Positions 7,073-13,736 are shown, counted from the first letter of the stretch. The stretch: 13,986 nt of DNA from JBDHZU01 sp039812085 (GCA_039812085.1 JBDHZU010000042.1:1-13986); one strand, 5' to 3'. Numbers and translations: made by a program. The notes: generated from the letters alone by a model not told the origin.

Positions 7073-7689
7073 GCAGCGACTCTCGTCCTTCGGTCTGCGT
7101 CTTTTGCTCCAGCAGCATCGCGGTGGACGACCGCTATTTGGAGCTTGCTGATCAGGTAGGTGTGGCGCTTGGTGGCGCAGGGATGAATCTGGTGTCCGGT
7201 GCAGGAAGCATCTCCATGATGGGCCGACTCGCGACTGCTGCGCGATCTGCTGGGTGTTACACGACTGGAGTCATCCCAGAAGCATTGATGGAGTGGGACG
7301 TTGTGGATCGCCAAGCTGACGACCTGGTCGTCACACCCGATATGCGAACCCGTAAAGCCGCGATGGATGAACACAGCGATGCGTTCCTCGCTCTTCCCGG
7401 TGGGCTGGGCACGTTGGAAGAACTCGTTGAGGTCTGGGTTGCTCGCAGTCTCGGGATGCACCACAAACCCATCGTGGTGTTAGACCCGTGGGGAGATTTC
7501 GGTGGTCTTCACGGCTTCCTTGATCACCTGGTCGACGCTCAATTTATGCGCAACAGCATTATCGAATTGGTGTCGTGGCAGTCCGGTGTCGATGCTGCGA
7601 TCCAGGCGTTGCAGGCGGGGTTGTCGGCTGATGTTGAGTCGGATCAGCGGCCCGCTGGTCACCCGGATGAATGGCTGGAATCGAACTAG
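7069..7689 (+). CDS. LOG family (TIGR00730) protein, short form, Rv1205-like
   Basis: A 206-residue LOG protein resembling M. tuberculosis Rv1205, a phosphoribohydrolase that releases cytokinins. It opens SVCVFCSSS and carries MRTRKAAMDEHSDAF (conserved Arg95) and PGGLGTLEE (110-118), so the catalytic arginine and glutamate are present. The N-terminal glycine motif is SGAGSISMMG (43-52), where most relatives have GGG followed by MG, so one glycine is replaced by alanine. It starts with GTG inside the stop of the preceding LOG gene. The close pairing suggests the two may act together or form a mixed assembly (inference). The last ~20 residues are a polar tail. Its TAG stop lies within the CTAG that also encodes the folP2 stop. 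Confidence 0.92.
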   Translation: MSSDSRPSVCVFCSSSIAVDDRYLELADQVGVALGGAGMNLVSGAGSISMMGRLATAARSAGCYTTGVIPEALMEWDVVDRQADDLVVTPDMRTRKAAMDEHSDAFLALPGGLGTLEELVEVWVARSLGMHHKPIVVLDPWGDFGGLHGFLDHLVDAQFMRNSIIELVSWQSGVDAAIQALQAGLSADVESDQRPAGHPDEWLESN

Positions 7690-8549
7690 GCCAAGCCGCG
7701 TCGGGCGACTCGGGGAGGCGTGCGTCCTTGGATCGCCGAGACCATCTGCAACGTGTCGAGGGTTTCGGCCACGTTGTGAACGCGAAACACCTGTGCGCCC
7801 AGCCAGGCGGACACCGCGGTGGTTGCCAGAGTGCCGATCAACCGCTGATCGACTGGCCGATCCAACGCCTCACCCACGAAGTCCTTATTCGACAGCGATA
7901 CCAAGACCGGCCAGTCCGTGGCAACGAGTTCATCGAGGCGACGAGTTGCTTCCAAGGAGTGTCGGGTGTTCTTCCCAAAGTCGTGGCCAGGGTCGATCAG
8001 GATCGACTCCTTCGGCACCCCTAGCTCATGTGCACGTTCAGCTAGCCCGACTGTCGTCTCGATGATGTCGGTCACCACGTCGTCATACCGAACGCGATGT
8101 GGCCGAGTTCGAGGTGTTACGCCGCCCGCATGGGTGCAGACCAACCCAGCGCCATACTCGGCTGCCACGACAGCCAACTCAGGATCCCAGCCACCCCATG
8201 CGTCATTGATGACATCAGCACCTGCCTCTAGCGCATGTCGTCCGACCTCGGCTCGCCAGGTATCGATGCTGATGATCACCTCAGGATGGCGTTGTCGAAC
8301 GGCGGCAATGAACTGAGCAGTCCGTCGGATTTCTTCCGTTGGGTCGACCGGCTGACCTGGTCCGGCTTTGACGCCACCGATATCAACGATGTGGGCTCCG
8401 GCGGCGACTACCTCGTCCACGCGTTGGAGTCCGGCGTCGTCGGTGAACGTCGCCCCTTTGTCGTAAAACGAATCTGGTGTTCGATTAACAATCGCCATCA
8501 CGACGAACTCGTCGTCAGCGAAGGTTTGTTTCCCTAGACTCAGTGGCAC
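7686..8549 (-). CDS. folP2: FolP2-type dihydropteroate synthase paralogue
   Basis: A TIM-barrel protein of the pterin-binding family, closest to mycobacterial FolP2. It shares MAIVNRTPDSFYDKGATF, DIGGVKAGPG, ISIDTWRAEV, INDAWGGWDP, LVCTHAGG, IDPGHDFGKNT, LSNKDFVGE, RVHNVAET and the closing RRGLA. It has the N-terminal pterin-pocket motif, but the loops and residues that true dihydropteroate synthases use for p-aminobenzoate differ: STRPG is replaced by VKAGPG, SRK by SNK and RVHD by RVHN. M. leprae FolP2 has been reported to lack DHPS activity, so this is probably not the folate enzyme. The GTG at 8549 (287 residues) has an AGG 8 nt upstream; a GTG at 8567 would add 6 residues but has no ribosome site. 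It is divergent from the DivIVA-domain gene and convergent, with overlapping stops, with the LOG pair. Confidence 0.93.
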   Translation of the reverse strand: MPLSLGKQTFADDEFVVMAIVNRTPDSFYDKGATFTDDAGLQRVDEVVAAGAHIVDIGGVKAGPGQPVDPTEEIRRTAQFIAAVRQRHPEVIISIDTWRAEVGRHALEAGADVINDAWGGWDPELAVVAAEYGAGLVCTHAGGVTPRTRPHRVRYDDVVTDIIETTVGLAERAHELGVPKESILIDPGHDFGKNTRHSLEATRRLDELVATDWPVLVSLSNKDFVGEALDRPVDQRLIGTLATTAVSAWLGAQVFRVHNVAETLDTLQMVSAIQGRTPPRVARRGLA

Positions 8550-8579
8550 GTTCCAAGCCTGCCTCACGGGCGGGCGGGT

Positions 8580-8587
8580 GGAAGGAG
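8580..8587 (+). promoter_or_regulatory. Strong Shine-Dalgarno fixing a TTG start
   Basis: GGAAGGAG lies 7 nt before the TTG at 8595. It is the clearest ribosome site in this divergent gap and supports TTG initiation rather than the internal ATG at 8616. A possible -10, TAGACT, is at 8535-8540, within the folP2 5' end. Confidence 0.65.
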
Positions 8588-8594
8588 TTGGGCC

Positions 8595-8936
8595 TTGTTG
8601 GTCTTCGTCGTACTCATGATCGCGGTCATCACCGCGGCTGGACTGATCGTGGCTGGGCGCCTAGGTGAAATGCCTGAGCCCGAACCATCTATTCCGGTGC
8701 CTGCACCGGCAGATTCAGCTGATCTTCGTTTCGCGATGGCATTTCGTGGGTATCGAATGGATCAAGTGGATGATGCAGTAGCCAGCTTGCACGCCCAGCT
8801 CGCACAGGCTCGCGGGGAGGTCAGCGATTCCGATCAGCGATACGCGCTCGCAGAAAATGATCAGCGAACTGGGGAACCAACGGTGGCCGATGCCGCATCC
8901 AACTCCGCACCAGACAACCCCAAGTACGACCAATAG
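8595..8936 (+). CDS. Small DivIVA-domain membrane protein (Rv1209-like)
   Basis: A 113-residue protein with a TTG start. Residues 1-20 form one hydrophobic membrane segment, followed by a Pro/Glu-rich linker (about 26-42) and a short DivIVA-like motif, FAMAFRGYRMDQVDDAVASLHAQLAQARGEV (about 47-77, written here as family motif), predicted as a coiled coil. The last 30 residues are polar. It would be anchored with the coiled coil in the cytoplasm. DivIVA/Wag31 proteins mark curved membrane and organise polar growth in actinobacteria; this short type lacks the long coiled coil of Wag31, so it is more likely an accessory factor (inference). It heads a + strand run with the SRPBCC, DUF3117 and aminopeptidase genes. 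M. tuberculosis has an equivalent near folP2. Confidence 0.85.
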   Translation: MLVFVVLMIAVITAAGLIVAGRLGEMPEPEPSIPVPAPADSADLRFAMAFRGYRMDQVDDAVASLHAQLAQARGEVSDSDQRYALAENDQRTGEPTVADAASNSAPDNPKYDQ

Positions 8937-8950
8937 AAAGCCGAACAGAC

Positions 8951-9412
8951 GTGAGCACACTGGTTTTGTCGATTGAGATCGACGCTCCCGCCGAACAAGT
9001 CTTTGACGCCTTGGTGGATTGGCGCGGTCAAGACCTCTGGATGCCTGCCACCACTGTGCGCGCGACTCATCAGGCGGGGATCGCTGTTGGCGGAGAAATC
9101 GTCGCGATCACCGGCTGGGGGCCGTTGTCGGTGATGGACTCCATGACTATTACCCGCTGGGATGTCGGCGAACGGGTCGATGTTGAACACACCGGTTCGG
9201 TCATCCGCGGAACTGCAACTATGCAAGTGCAAGCCCTATCTGACACCCGCACTCGATTCACCTGGACCGAAGATTTAGATCTGCCACTGGGCATTGCCGG
9301 ACGTGCCGGATGGATCGCGGCCAAGCCCGCAATCGCCCTGCGACTGCGGTTCGCGTTGCGTAAGTTCGCCAAGCTCGTCGAGACCGGAGTTCTCGGCGTC
9401 AAAGTTGGCTGA
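8951..9412 (+). CDS. SRPBCC family protein (START/polyketide cyclase-like)
   Basis: A 153-residue protein with the SRPBCC pattern: a first strand, IEIDAPAEQVFDALVDW, a central block with GEIVAITGWGPL and WDVGERVDVEH, a strand RTRFTWTEDLDL, and a long amphipathic C-terminal helix (about 123-150). The fold makes a deep hydrophobic pocket for lipids or other small ligands. No catalytic residues can be assigned, so the ligand is unknown. The GTG start lies 14 bp after the DivIVA-domain gene, so the two are probably one operon. It sits where M. tuberculosis has a DNA glycosylase gene. There is no signal peptide, so it is probably cytoplasmic. Confidence 0.85.
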   Translation: MSTLVLSIEIDAPAEQVFDALVDWRGQDLWMPATTVRATHQAGIAVGGEIVAITGWGPLSVMDSMTITRWDVGERVDVEHTGSVIRGTATMQVQALSDTRTRFTWTEDLDLPLGIAGRAGWIAAKPAIALRLRFALRKFAKLVETGVLGVKVG

Positions 9413-9466
9413 AAAACGCTAGTTGGCAGGCTTATCCGCCACACCTTGGCAGGTTCGTGCCCGTAA

Positions 9467-9498
9467 TTGACAACCATGCGGGATAATGGCTGCATACG
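9467..9498 (+). promoter_or_regulatory. Candidate promoter region of the DUF3117-pepA unit
   Basis: TTGACA occurs at 9467-9472, a perfect -35, and GATAAT at 9482-9487, a good -10. They are only 9 bp apart and so do not form one standard promoter. TTGACA could pair with TGCATA at 9491-9496 (18 bp), or GATAAT could act alone. Either would give a leader of about 60 nt before the ATG at 9561. A gene-free gap of 148 bp surrounds it. Confidence 0.45.
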
Positions 9499-9560
9499 CC
9501 TTGTTTCGCTCCTTAAACGGTCCGTAACAAGACAACGACGAGACAACGGAGGGAGACACC

Positions 9561-9728
9561 ATGGCGGCAATGAAGCCACGCACTGGCGATGGTCCGCTCG
9601 AGGTGACCAAGGAAGGCCGAGGAATCGTCATGCGAGTCCCTCTTGAGGGTGGCGGACGCCTGGTTGTTGAACTCAATGCAGATGAGGCGAAGGACCTGGG
9701 CGTACAGCTCAGCGACGTCGCCGGCTAA
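9561..9728 (+). CDS. DUF3117 protein (Rv1211-like)
   Basis: A 55-residue protein reading MAAMKPRTGDGPLEVTKE onward and ending QLSDVAG. This is the highly conserved actinobacterial DUF3117 family (M. tuberculosis Rv1211). It is preceded by a strong Shine-Dalgarno, GGAGGGAG at 9548-9555, 5 nt before the ATG. Predicted content is mainly beta strands (GIVMRVPLEGGGRLVVELNA) followed by a short helix, DEAKDLGVQL. There is no signal peptide, cysteine motif or known catalytic residue. Function is unestablished; calcium or calmodulin-like roles suggested for the mycobacterial protein cannot be judged from this sequence. The strong ribosome site suggests high expression. The aminopeptidase gene starts 15 bp downstream. 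Confidence 0.95.
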   Translation: MAAMKPRTGDGPLEVTKEGRGIVMRVPLEGGGRLVVELNADEAKDLGVQLSDVAG

Positions 9729-9743
9729 CGAGATCACCTCGCA

Positions 9744-11333
9744 GTGACGACCACTGACGAGCGAACGGGCTCCCTCCTTGGCGAGCCCGTTTCTCGCATC
9801 CAAATCGAACTCGTCTCCGTTGACGCGTTGCACGCGATTGGCGCCGCTGATAAGCGCCACGAAGACACCTCTGCTGTCGAACCCCTATCCAAGTCGGGAA
9901 TGACTCCGTCCGAAGTTGTCGTGACCTCGGCCGATGCGGCCAACGATGGTGTCGTCGCCGATGATGTCGGTTCCCGGTTAGCCGATGAGCACAACATCGA
10001 CTTGGACCGACGGTTACGTCGCGCCAAAGCCACTGGCAAGAGCGGCGACATCTTGGTCGTCGAACTAGAAGATGACGTCACCGAACGACTCATCGTTTTG
10101 GGTCTTGGAGATAGTGATAGCGACTCAGCGCGCACTGCTGGTGCTGCGTTAGCTGGTCACCTGGGTGAGGCCAAGACCGTCCTGTGTGCCGTGACGGCCA
10201 AGCTCAGCCCGGCTGCGTTGTCGGCATTCGTCGAAGGCTTGATGCTGGCGAGCTACACCTTCAGCCGTCGCTCAGAACAGCCAGACGCTACCGATGTCAT
10301 CGTTCGGCTTGCCGTTGCCTCGGTGAAGAAAGCCAAGCCATTCGTCGATACCGCTGCCAACACTGCGCTTGCGGTTATTCGAGCGCGTGATTTGGCAAAC
10401 ACTCCATCCAACGAGAAGTCGCCGGAACTTATCGCCACGCTCGCTCAGCAGGGGTCAACTGCGGCAGGCGTGAAGTGCACGGTCCTCGATCAGGCAGCCC
10501 TTGAGCGTGGGAAGTTCGGCGGTTTGCTTGCTGTTGGTGCCGGTTCTGTTCACGAACCTCGCCTGGTTCGGCTTGAATATCGCGGCGATGTGGGCGCGCC
10601 CAGGGTTGTCCTGGTGGGTAAGGGAATCACCTTCGATACCGGTGGACTGTCGCTCAAGCCTGCAGATGGCATGCCGTTGATGAAGACGGATATGAGTGGG
10701 TCGGCCACAGTGCTTGCCGTCTTGCTGGCATGTCAGGCGCTCAATATTCGGGCCAACGTGGTTGGTCTCCTTGCATTAGCGGAAAACATGCCGAGCGGGG
10801 CGAGCTACCGGCCAGGTGATGTCATCACTCACTACGGCGGAACGACTTCCGAGGTTTTCAATACGGACGCTGAAGGTCGCTTGGTCCTGGCTGATGCTTT
10901 GGCTTATGCCCAGACCTTGAGCCCAGACGTGGTGATTGATGTGGCCACATTGACGGGTGCGGCCACGTTGGGTCTGAGTCGTCAATTCGCGGCGTTGTAT
11001 TCCGAGGACGACGGTTTGGCTGACGAACTCCTACTGGCTGCTGAAGCGACGAATGATCGATGTTGGCGGATGCCGCTGGTGTCGGAATACCGCAGCGCGC
11101 TGACGTCAGAGATAGCCGACATCGCCCATGTGGCGACCGAACAAGTCCATGCAGGGTCGATCACGGCCGCGCTGTTCCTGCAAGCGTTCGTTGGCGACAT
11201 TCGCTGGGCACATCTGGACATCGCTGGTCCAGGACGTGCTGAGAAGTCATCCGGAGAATTAACGCGAGGGGCCACCGGATTCGGTGTGCGCCTACTCCTG
11301 CGCTGGTTGGCTCGTTCTCCGCACCTGTGGTGA
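9744..11333 (+). CDS. pepA: Leucyl aminopeptidase (M17 family)
   Basis: A 529-residue cytosolic M17 aminopeptidase, a hexameric di-metal enzyme removing N-terminal residues from peptides. The C-terminal catalytic half is complete. VGKGITFDTGG (291-301) supplies Lys293 and Asp298; SLKP supplies Lys305; MKTDM supplies Asp316; and the signature NTDAEGRL (373-380) supplies Asp375, Glu377 and Arg379. All correspond to E. coli PepA residues at a constant offset of 43. The N-terminal ~190 residues are the usual less conserved domain, with a somewhat acidic stretch near 60-130. The GTG at 9744 has no clear Shine-Dalgarno or TANNNT upstream; translation probably depends on coupling to DUF3117 15 bp before. 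It ends 3 bp before a hairpin. Confidence 0.96.
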   Translation: MTTTDERTGSLLGEPVSRIQIELVSVDALHAIGAADKRHEDTSAVEPLSKSGMTPSEVVVTSADAANDGVVADDVGSRLADEHNIDLDRRLRRAKATGKSGDILVVELEDDVTERLIVLGLGDSDSDSARTAGAALAGHLGEAKTVLCAVTAKLSPAALSAFVEGLMLASYTFSRRSEQPDATDVIVRLAVASVKKAKPFVDTAANTALAVIRARDLANTPSNEKSPELIATLAQQGSTAAGVKCTVLDQAALERGKFGGLLAVGAGSVHEPRLVRLEYRGDVGAPRVVLVGKGITFDTGGLSLKPADGMPLMKTDMSGSATVLAVLLACQALNIRANVVGLLALAENMPSGASYRPGDVITHYGGTTSEVFNTDAEGRLVLADALAYAQTLSPDVVIDVATLTGAATLGLSRQFAALYSEDDGLADELLLAAEATNDRCWRMPLVSEYRSALTSEIADIAHVATEQVHAGSITAALFLQAFVGDIRWAHLDIAGPGRAEKSSGELTRGATGFGVRLLLRWLARSPHLW

Positions 11334-11335
11334 TT

Positions 11336-11356
11336 TGCTGACTCAAGTAGTCAGCA
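11336..11356. terminator. Hairpin between convergent pepA and methyltransferase genes
   Basis: TGCTGACT (11336-11343) pairs perfectly with AGTCAGCA (11349-11356) around a 5-nt loop, in the 36-bp gap between convergent stops. No U-tract follows on either strand. It is a likely bidirectional terminator. Confidence 0.6.
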
Positions 11357-11369
11357 GTCAGCGTTGGGT

Positions 11370-11984
11370 TCAGGCGGTTTTTGAGGCGACCAAAACGCCG
11401 GAATCGATGGGCAGCAGCACAACGCGCAGGTTCTCGTTGTCCTTCACTGAACTGCCTAACTCGCGTAGCGCCATCGTCCGTGGATCGCGGGCCGCCAAAT
11501 CGGCCACTTGGCCGTTGTCTCCCAGGAATCCGCTGACTACCAAGACACCACCTTCACGGAGCACCCGTTGTGCTTGCTCCAACTGCGCAGCCGGATCGTC
11601 GGCAATCGAGTTGATGACGACGATGTCGTAGGCCCCGTCGGCCAGACGCGGCAGCACCTCAGCGGGGTCGCCAGTGATCTGACGAGCACGAGTGGATTCA
11701 ACGCCAGCGGCAGCGAAGGTCTCCTTGGCGGCGGCCTGGTTGGCGCTGTCAGAGTCAATCGTGGTCAGCACGGCGTCATCGGCCATGCCATTCAGCAGAT
11801 GGAGACCAGAAATACCTGCACCAGCACCGATCTCTACTGCCGCGCGGGCTCCCACGGACGCTGCCAGCACAGTCAGCACGGAGGCTGCGGTCGGGCTGGA
11901 GACGGTCGCGCCAATGGATTGTGCGCGCGTACGTGCCTGACGGATCTCGTCCGATTCGTTCTGCCACTGGTCGCTGAATGTCAC
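11370..11984 (-). CDS. O-methyltransferase family protein (Rv1220c-like)
   Basis: A 204-residue class I SAM-dependent methyltransferase resembling M. tuberculosis Rv1220c. Visible are the SAM-binding motif I, VEIGAGAGISGLHLL (50-64), the acidic end of strand 2, TTID (74-77), LPRLADGAYDIVVIN (111-125) and LREGGVLVV (142-150). Where most catechol-type enzymes and Rv1220c have a FIDAD-like motif supplying a metal-binding Asp, this protein has VINSIADD, so the metal ligand appears lost. It may bind SAM without classical activity or use another mechanism (inference). The start is uncertain: a GTG at 11984 lacks a nearby ribosome site, whereas an in-frame ATT at 11999 has a perfectly placed GGAGG. 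It diverges from htrA, in the place next to sigE in mycobacteria. Confidence 0.88.
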   Translation of the reverse strand: MTFSDQWQNESDEIRQARTRAQSIGATVSSPTAASVLTVLAASVGARAAVEIGAGAGISGLHLLNGMADDAVLTTIDSDSANQAAAKETFAAAGVESTRARQITGDPAEVLPRLADGAYDIVVINSIADDPAAQLEQAQRVLREGGVLVVSGFLGDNGQVADLAARDPRTMALRELGSSVKDNENLRVVLLPIDSGVLVASKTA

Positions 11985-12204
11985 TGCGTCGCCGTTAATG
12001 GCGCACCTCCGCGGTAAGAAAATGAGTTATCTGAAGTCTGGCTCTGAGGGTAACTGGCGGCAGTGTTGCCCGTACCCCAGACCACAGAAGTTGCTGGCTG
12101 ACGGCAAGGGTTATGGCGCGGGCGAGCTTCATTCGAGGTTGGCGAGTATGTTTTCGATCAGTTGTCGAACTGAAGCAGAGTCTGAGGTTGCCCGAGGGGT
12201 GCGC
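11985..12204. other. Divergent intergenic region, methyltransferase / htrA
   Basis: This 220-bp gap is the largest in the window. It holds the start region of the methyltransferase gene on the - strand. Toward htrA there is a weak -10 candidate, TATGTT (12147-12152), without a good -35, and the htrA Shine-Dalgarno GAGGGG (12194-12199). The htrA frame is open across it, but the translation has no family similarity. No sigE or rseA remnant was recognised. Confidence 0.5.
12006..12010 (-). promoter_or_regulatory. Shine-Dalgarno pointing to a possible ATT start
   Basis: GGAGG on the - strand is followed by a 6-nt spacer and an in-frame ATT (11999-11997), five codons before the GTG at 11984. From the GTG it would be 21 nt away, too far for normal initiation. 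A possible -10, GATAAC, lies just upstream on the - strand, with TTACCC 16 bp before it. Confidence 0.4.
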
Positions 12205-13635
12205 ATGTCCGAGCAAGACCGTCCGCAGCAGAATCCAGATAACGGCGACCACCTCACCGAACCGATTCAGGCGGGTCCTGGTGATGGCGAGCATGTCACT
12301 GAGGTGATCGGAACCCAAGCTGGGCAAGACACCACAGTCTTCGACCGAACCAGTGGCTATGACCCGAACAACGGCAGGTACGCGCCGCCAGGAACGTTTG
12401 ACTCCGCCACAGCCGATGCGAATACCACCCCAGTAGCAGATCAGACCTACGCCGCCCCCCAGTCAGCAGGTACACCGGACGCGGGCTTGTCGGATACGGG
12501 CACACCAAGCGCGGAACAACCGGTCTATCCGGCACCAGCTGGCCAACCGGAACCTACTTCGGCCCCCGCCAAGACCTCCGCGAGCAAGAAGGCGGTAGTG
12601 GCCGGAGTGGTCGCTGGGCTACTTGCTGGTGGCGTGGCCGGGGTTGGTGCTTCGGCATTAGCCAGTTCGGCTGGTATCGGCGGGACGAGTGGAACTCAAG
12701 TCAATCCGCAAGATCCCGCTGCCTTGTCTCCGCGGGCAGATAACTCCATTGCTGCGATTGCAAAAAACATGCTTCCCACGGTGGTGACGATCATCGTTCG
12801 TGCGGGCAATGGCGGAGATACCGGTTCTGGTTTCGTGATCCGTCAAGACGGTTACATCTTGACAAACAACCACGTAGTGGAAGCAGCGGCAGACGGTGGT
12901 TCTGTTCAGGTGCAGTTCCAGAACAAGTCACCGATGAAAGCCTCGATCGTCGGACGTTCCACGGACTATGACTTGGCTGTCATTAAGGTGGATCAGACTG
13001 GTCTGCCCACGGTGACTCTGGGTAACTCCAGTTCGGTTGCCGTCGGCGACGCGGCGGTGGCGATTGGTTCGCCATTGGGTCTGGAGGGCACCGTGACCAA
13101 CGGAATCATTAGCGCTGTTGATCGGCCAGTCACCGCAGGTGGGCAAGGTCAGGAATCATTCATCTCTGCCCTGCAAACTGATGCCGCCATTAACCCCGGA
13201 AATTCCGGTGGGCCACTGGTCAACGGTGAGGCGCAAGTTATCGGCGTCAACTCTGCGATTGCTTCTTTGGGTGGCGGGGAAGGCCAAAGCGGCAACATCG
13301 GTCTTGGCTTCGCTATCCCGATCAATACCGCCAAGCGCATTGCTGACGAGTTGATCCAGAACGGTAAGGCAGCCACTCCGATCATCGGCATCACAGTGAA
13401 CATGCAGTCCACCGATCCTGGTGCCGAGGTTCGCACGGTGACCGATGGAGGTCCGGCTGCGGCGGCAAGCATCAAGCAAGGTGACACGATCGTCGCTGTC
13501 AACGGCAACCAGATCGGTTCCCCGACGGAACTGCTGGCAGTGCTGCGTTCGTTCGCACCTGGTCAAACCGTCACTTTGACGGTGCAAGAAGGTTCATCCA
13601 CGAAGGACGTAAAGGTCACTCTCGGCTCGAAGTAG
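12205..13635 (+). CDS. htrA: Membrane-anchored HtrA/DegP-type serine protease with PDZ domain
   Basis: A 476-residue protease starting at the ATG at 12205, 5 nt after GAGGGG. Residues 1-127 are a cytoplasmic, Pro/Thr/Gln-rich low-complexity tail. About 129-156 form one Ala/Gly/Val-rich membrane segment. About 180-370 form a trypsin-like domain with the triad His223 (NNHVV), Asp256 (TDYDLAVIKV) and Ser334 (NPGNSGGPL). About 390-474 form a PDZ domain. The protease faces outside the membrane and would degrade or refold damaged exported proteins. The layout matches actinobacterial HtrA/PepD proteins. In M. tuberculosis htrA lies just after sigE and rseA and before tatB; here tatB remains next door but convergent, and sigE/rseA are missing. 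An open frame back to 11998 is judged non-coding. Confidence 0.95.
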   Translation: MSEQDRPQQNPDNGDHLTEPIQAGPGDGEHVTEVIGTQAGQDTTVFDRTSGYDPNNGRYAPPGTFDSATADANTTPVADQTYAAPQSAGTPDAGLSDTGTPSAEQPVYPAPAGQPEPTSAPAKTSASKKAVVAGVVAGLLAGGVAGVGASALASSAGIGGTSGTQVNPQDPAALSPRADNSIAAIAKNMLPTVVTIIVRAGNGGDTGSGFVIRQDGYILTNNHVVEAAADGGSVQVQFQNKSPMKASIVGRSTDYDLAVIKVDQTGLPTVTLGNSSSVAVGDAAVAIGSPLGLEGTVTNGIISAVDRPVTAGGQGQESFISALQTDAAINPGNSGGPLVNGEAQVIGVNSAIASLGGGEGQSGNIGLGFAIPINTAKRIADELIQNGKAATPIIGITVNMQSTDPGAEVRTVTDGGPAAAASIKQGDTIVAVNGNQIGSPTELLAVLRSFAPGQTVTLTVQEGSSTKDVKVTLGSK

Positions 13636-13685
13636 GAGTCCGAGGCTGGACCTGCCAACCGGGAAGCGCTCTGCTAGGGACCTCA

Positions 13686-13710
13686 TCGGCGGACTGACTA
13701 AGTCCGCCGA
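13686..13710. terminator. Hairpin between convergent htrA and tatB-like genes
   Basis: TCGGCGGACT (13686-13695) pairs perfectly with AGTCCGCCGA (13701-13710) around the loop GACTA, a 10-bp GC-rich stem. No T-run follows on either strand. Its place midway between convergent stops (13635 and 13737) favours a bidirectional terminator. Confidence 0.7.
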
Positions 13711-13736
13711 GTTCCCCACTAAGAATGGTTTGAACG

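Noticed and set aside
7502..8065. 187-codon + strand ORF spanning the LOG and folP2 3' ends
   Set aside because: Out of frame with one real gene and antisense to the other; Arg/Ser/Pro-rich composition typical of a shadow frame.
9499..9532. CTTGTT/AACAAG inverted repeat in the DUF3117 leader as a riboswitch
   Set aside because: Only a 6-bp stem with a large loop and no further paired elements; insufficient for an RNA motif call.
11508..12017. 169-codon + strand ORF antisense to the methyltransferase
   Set aside because: Opposite strand encodes a clear SAM-binding domain; the ORF has no family match.
11998..12204. Open frame extending HtrA by 69 codons upstream
   Set aside because: Cys/Arg-rich translation without HtrA similarity; the ATG at 12205 has a good Shine-Dalgarno and gives the expected N-terminal layout.
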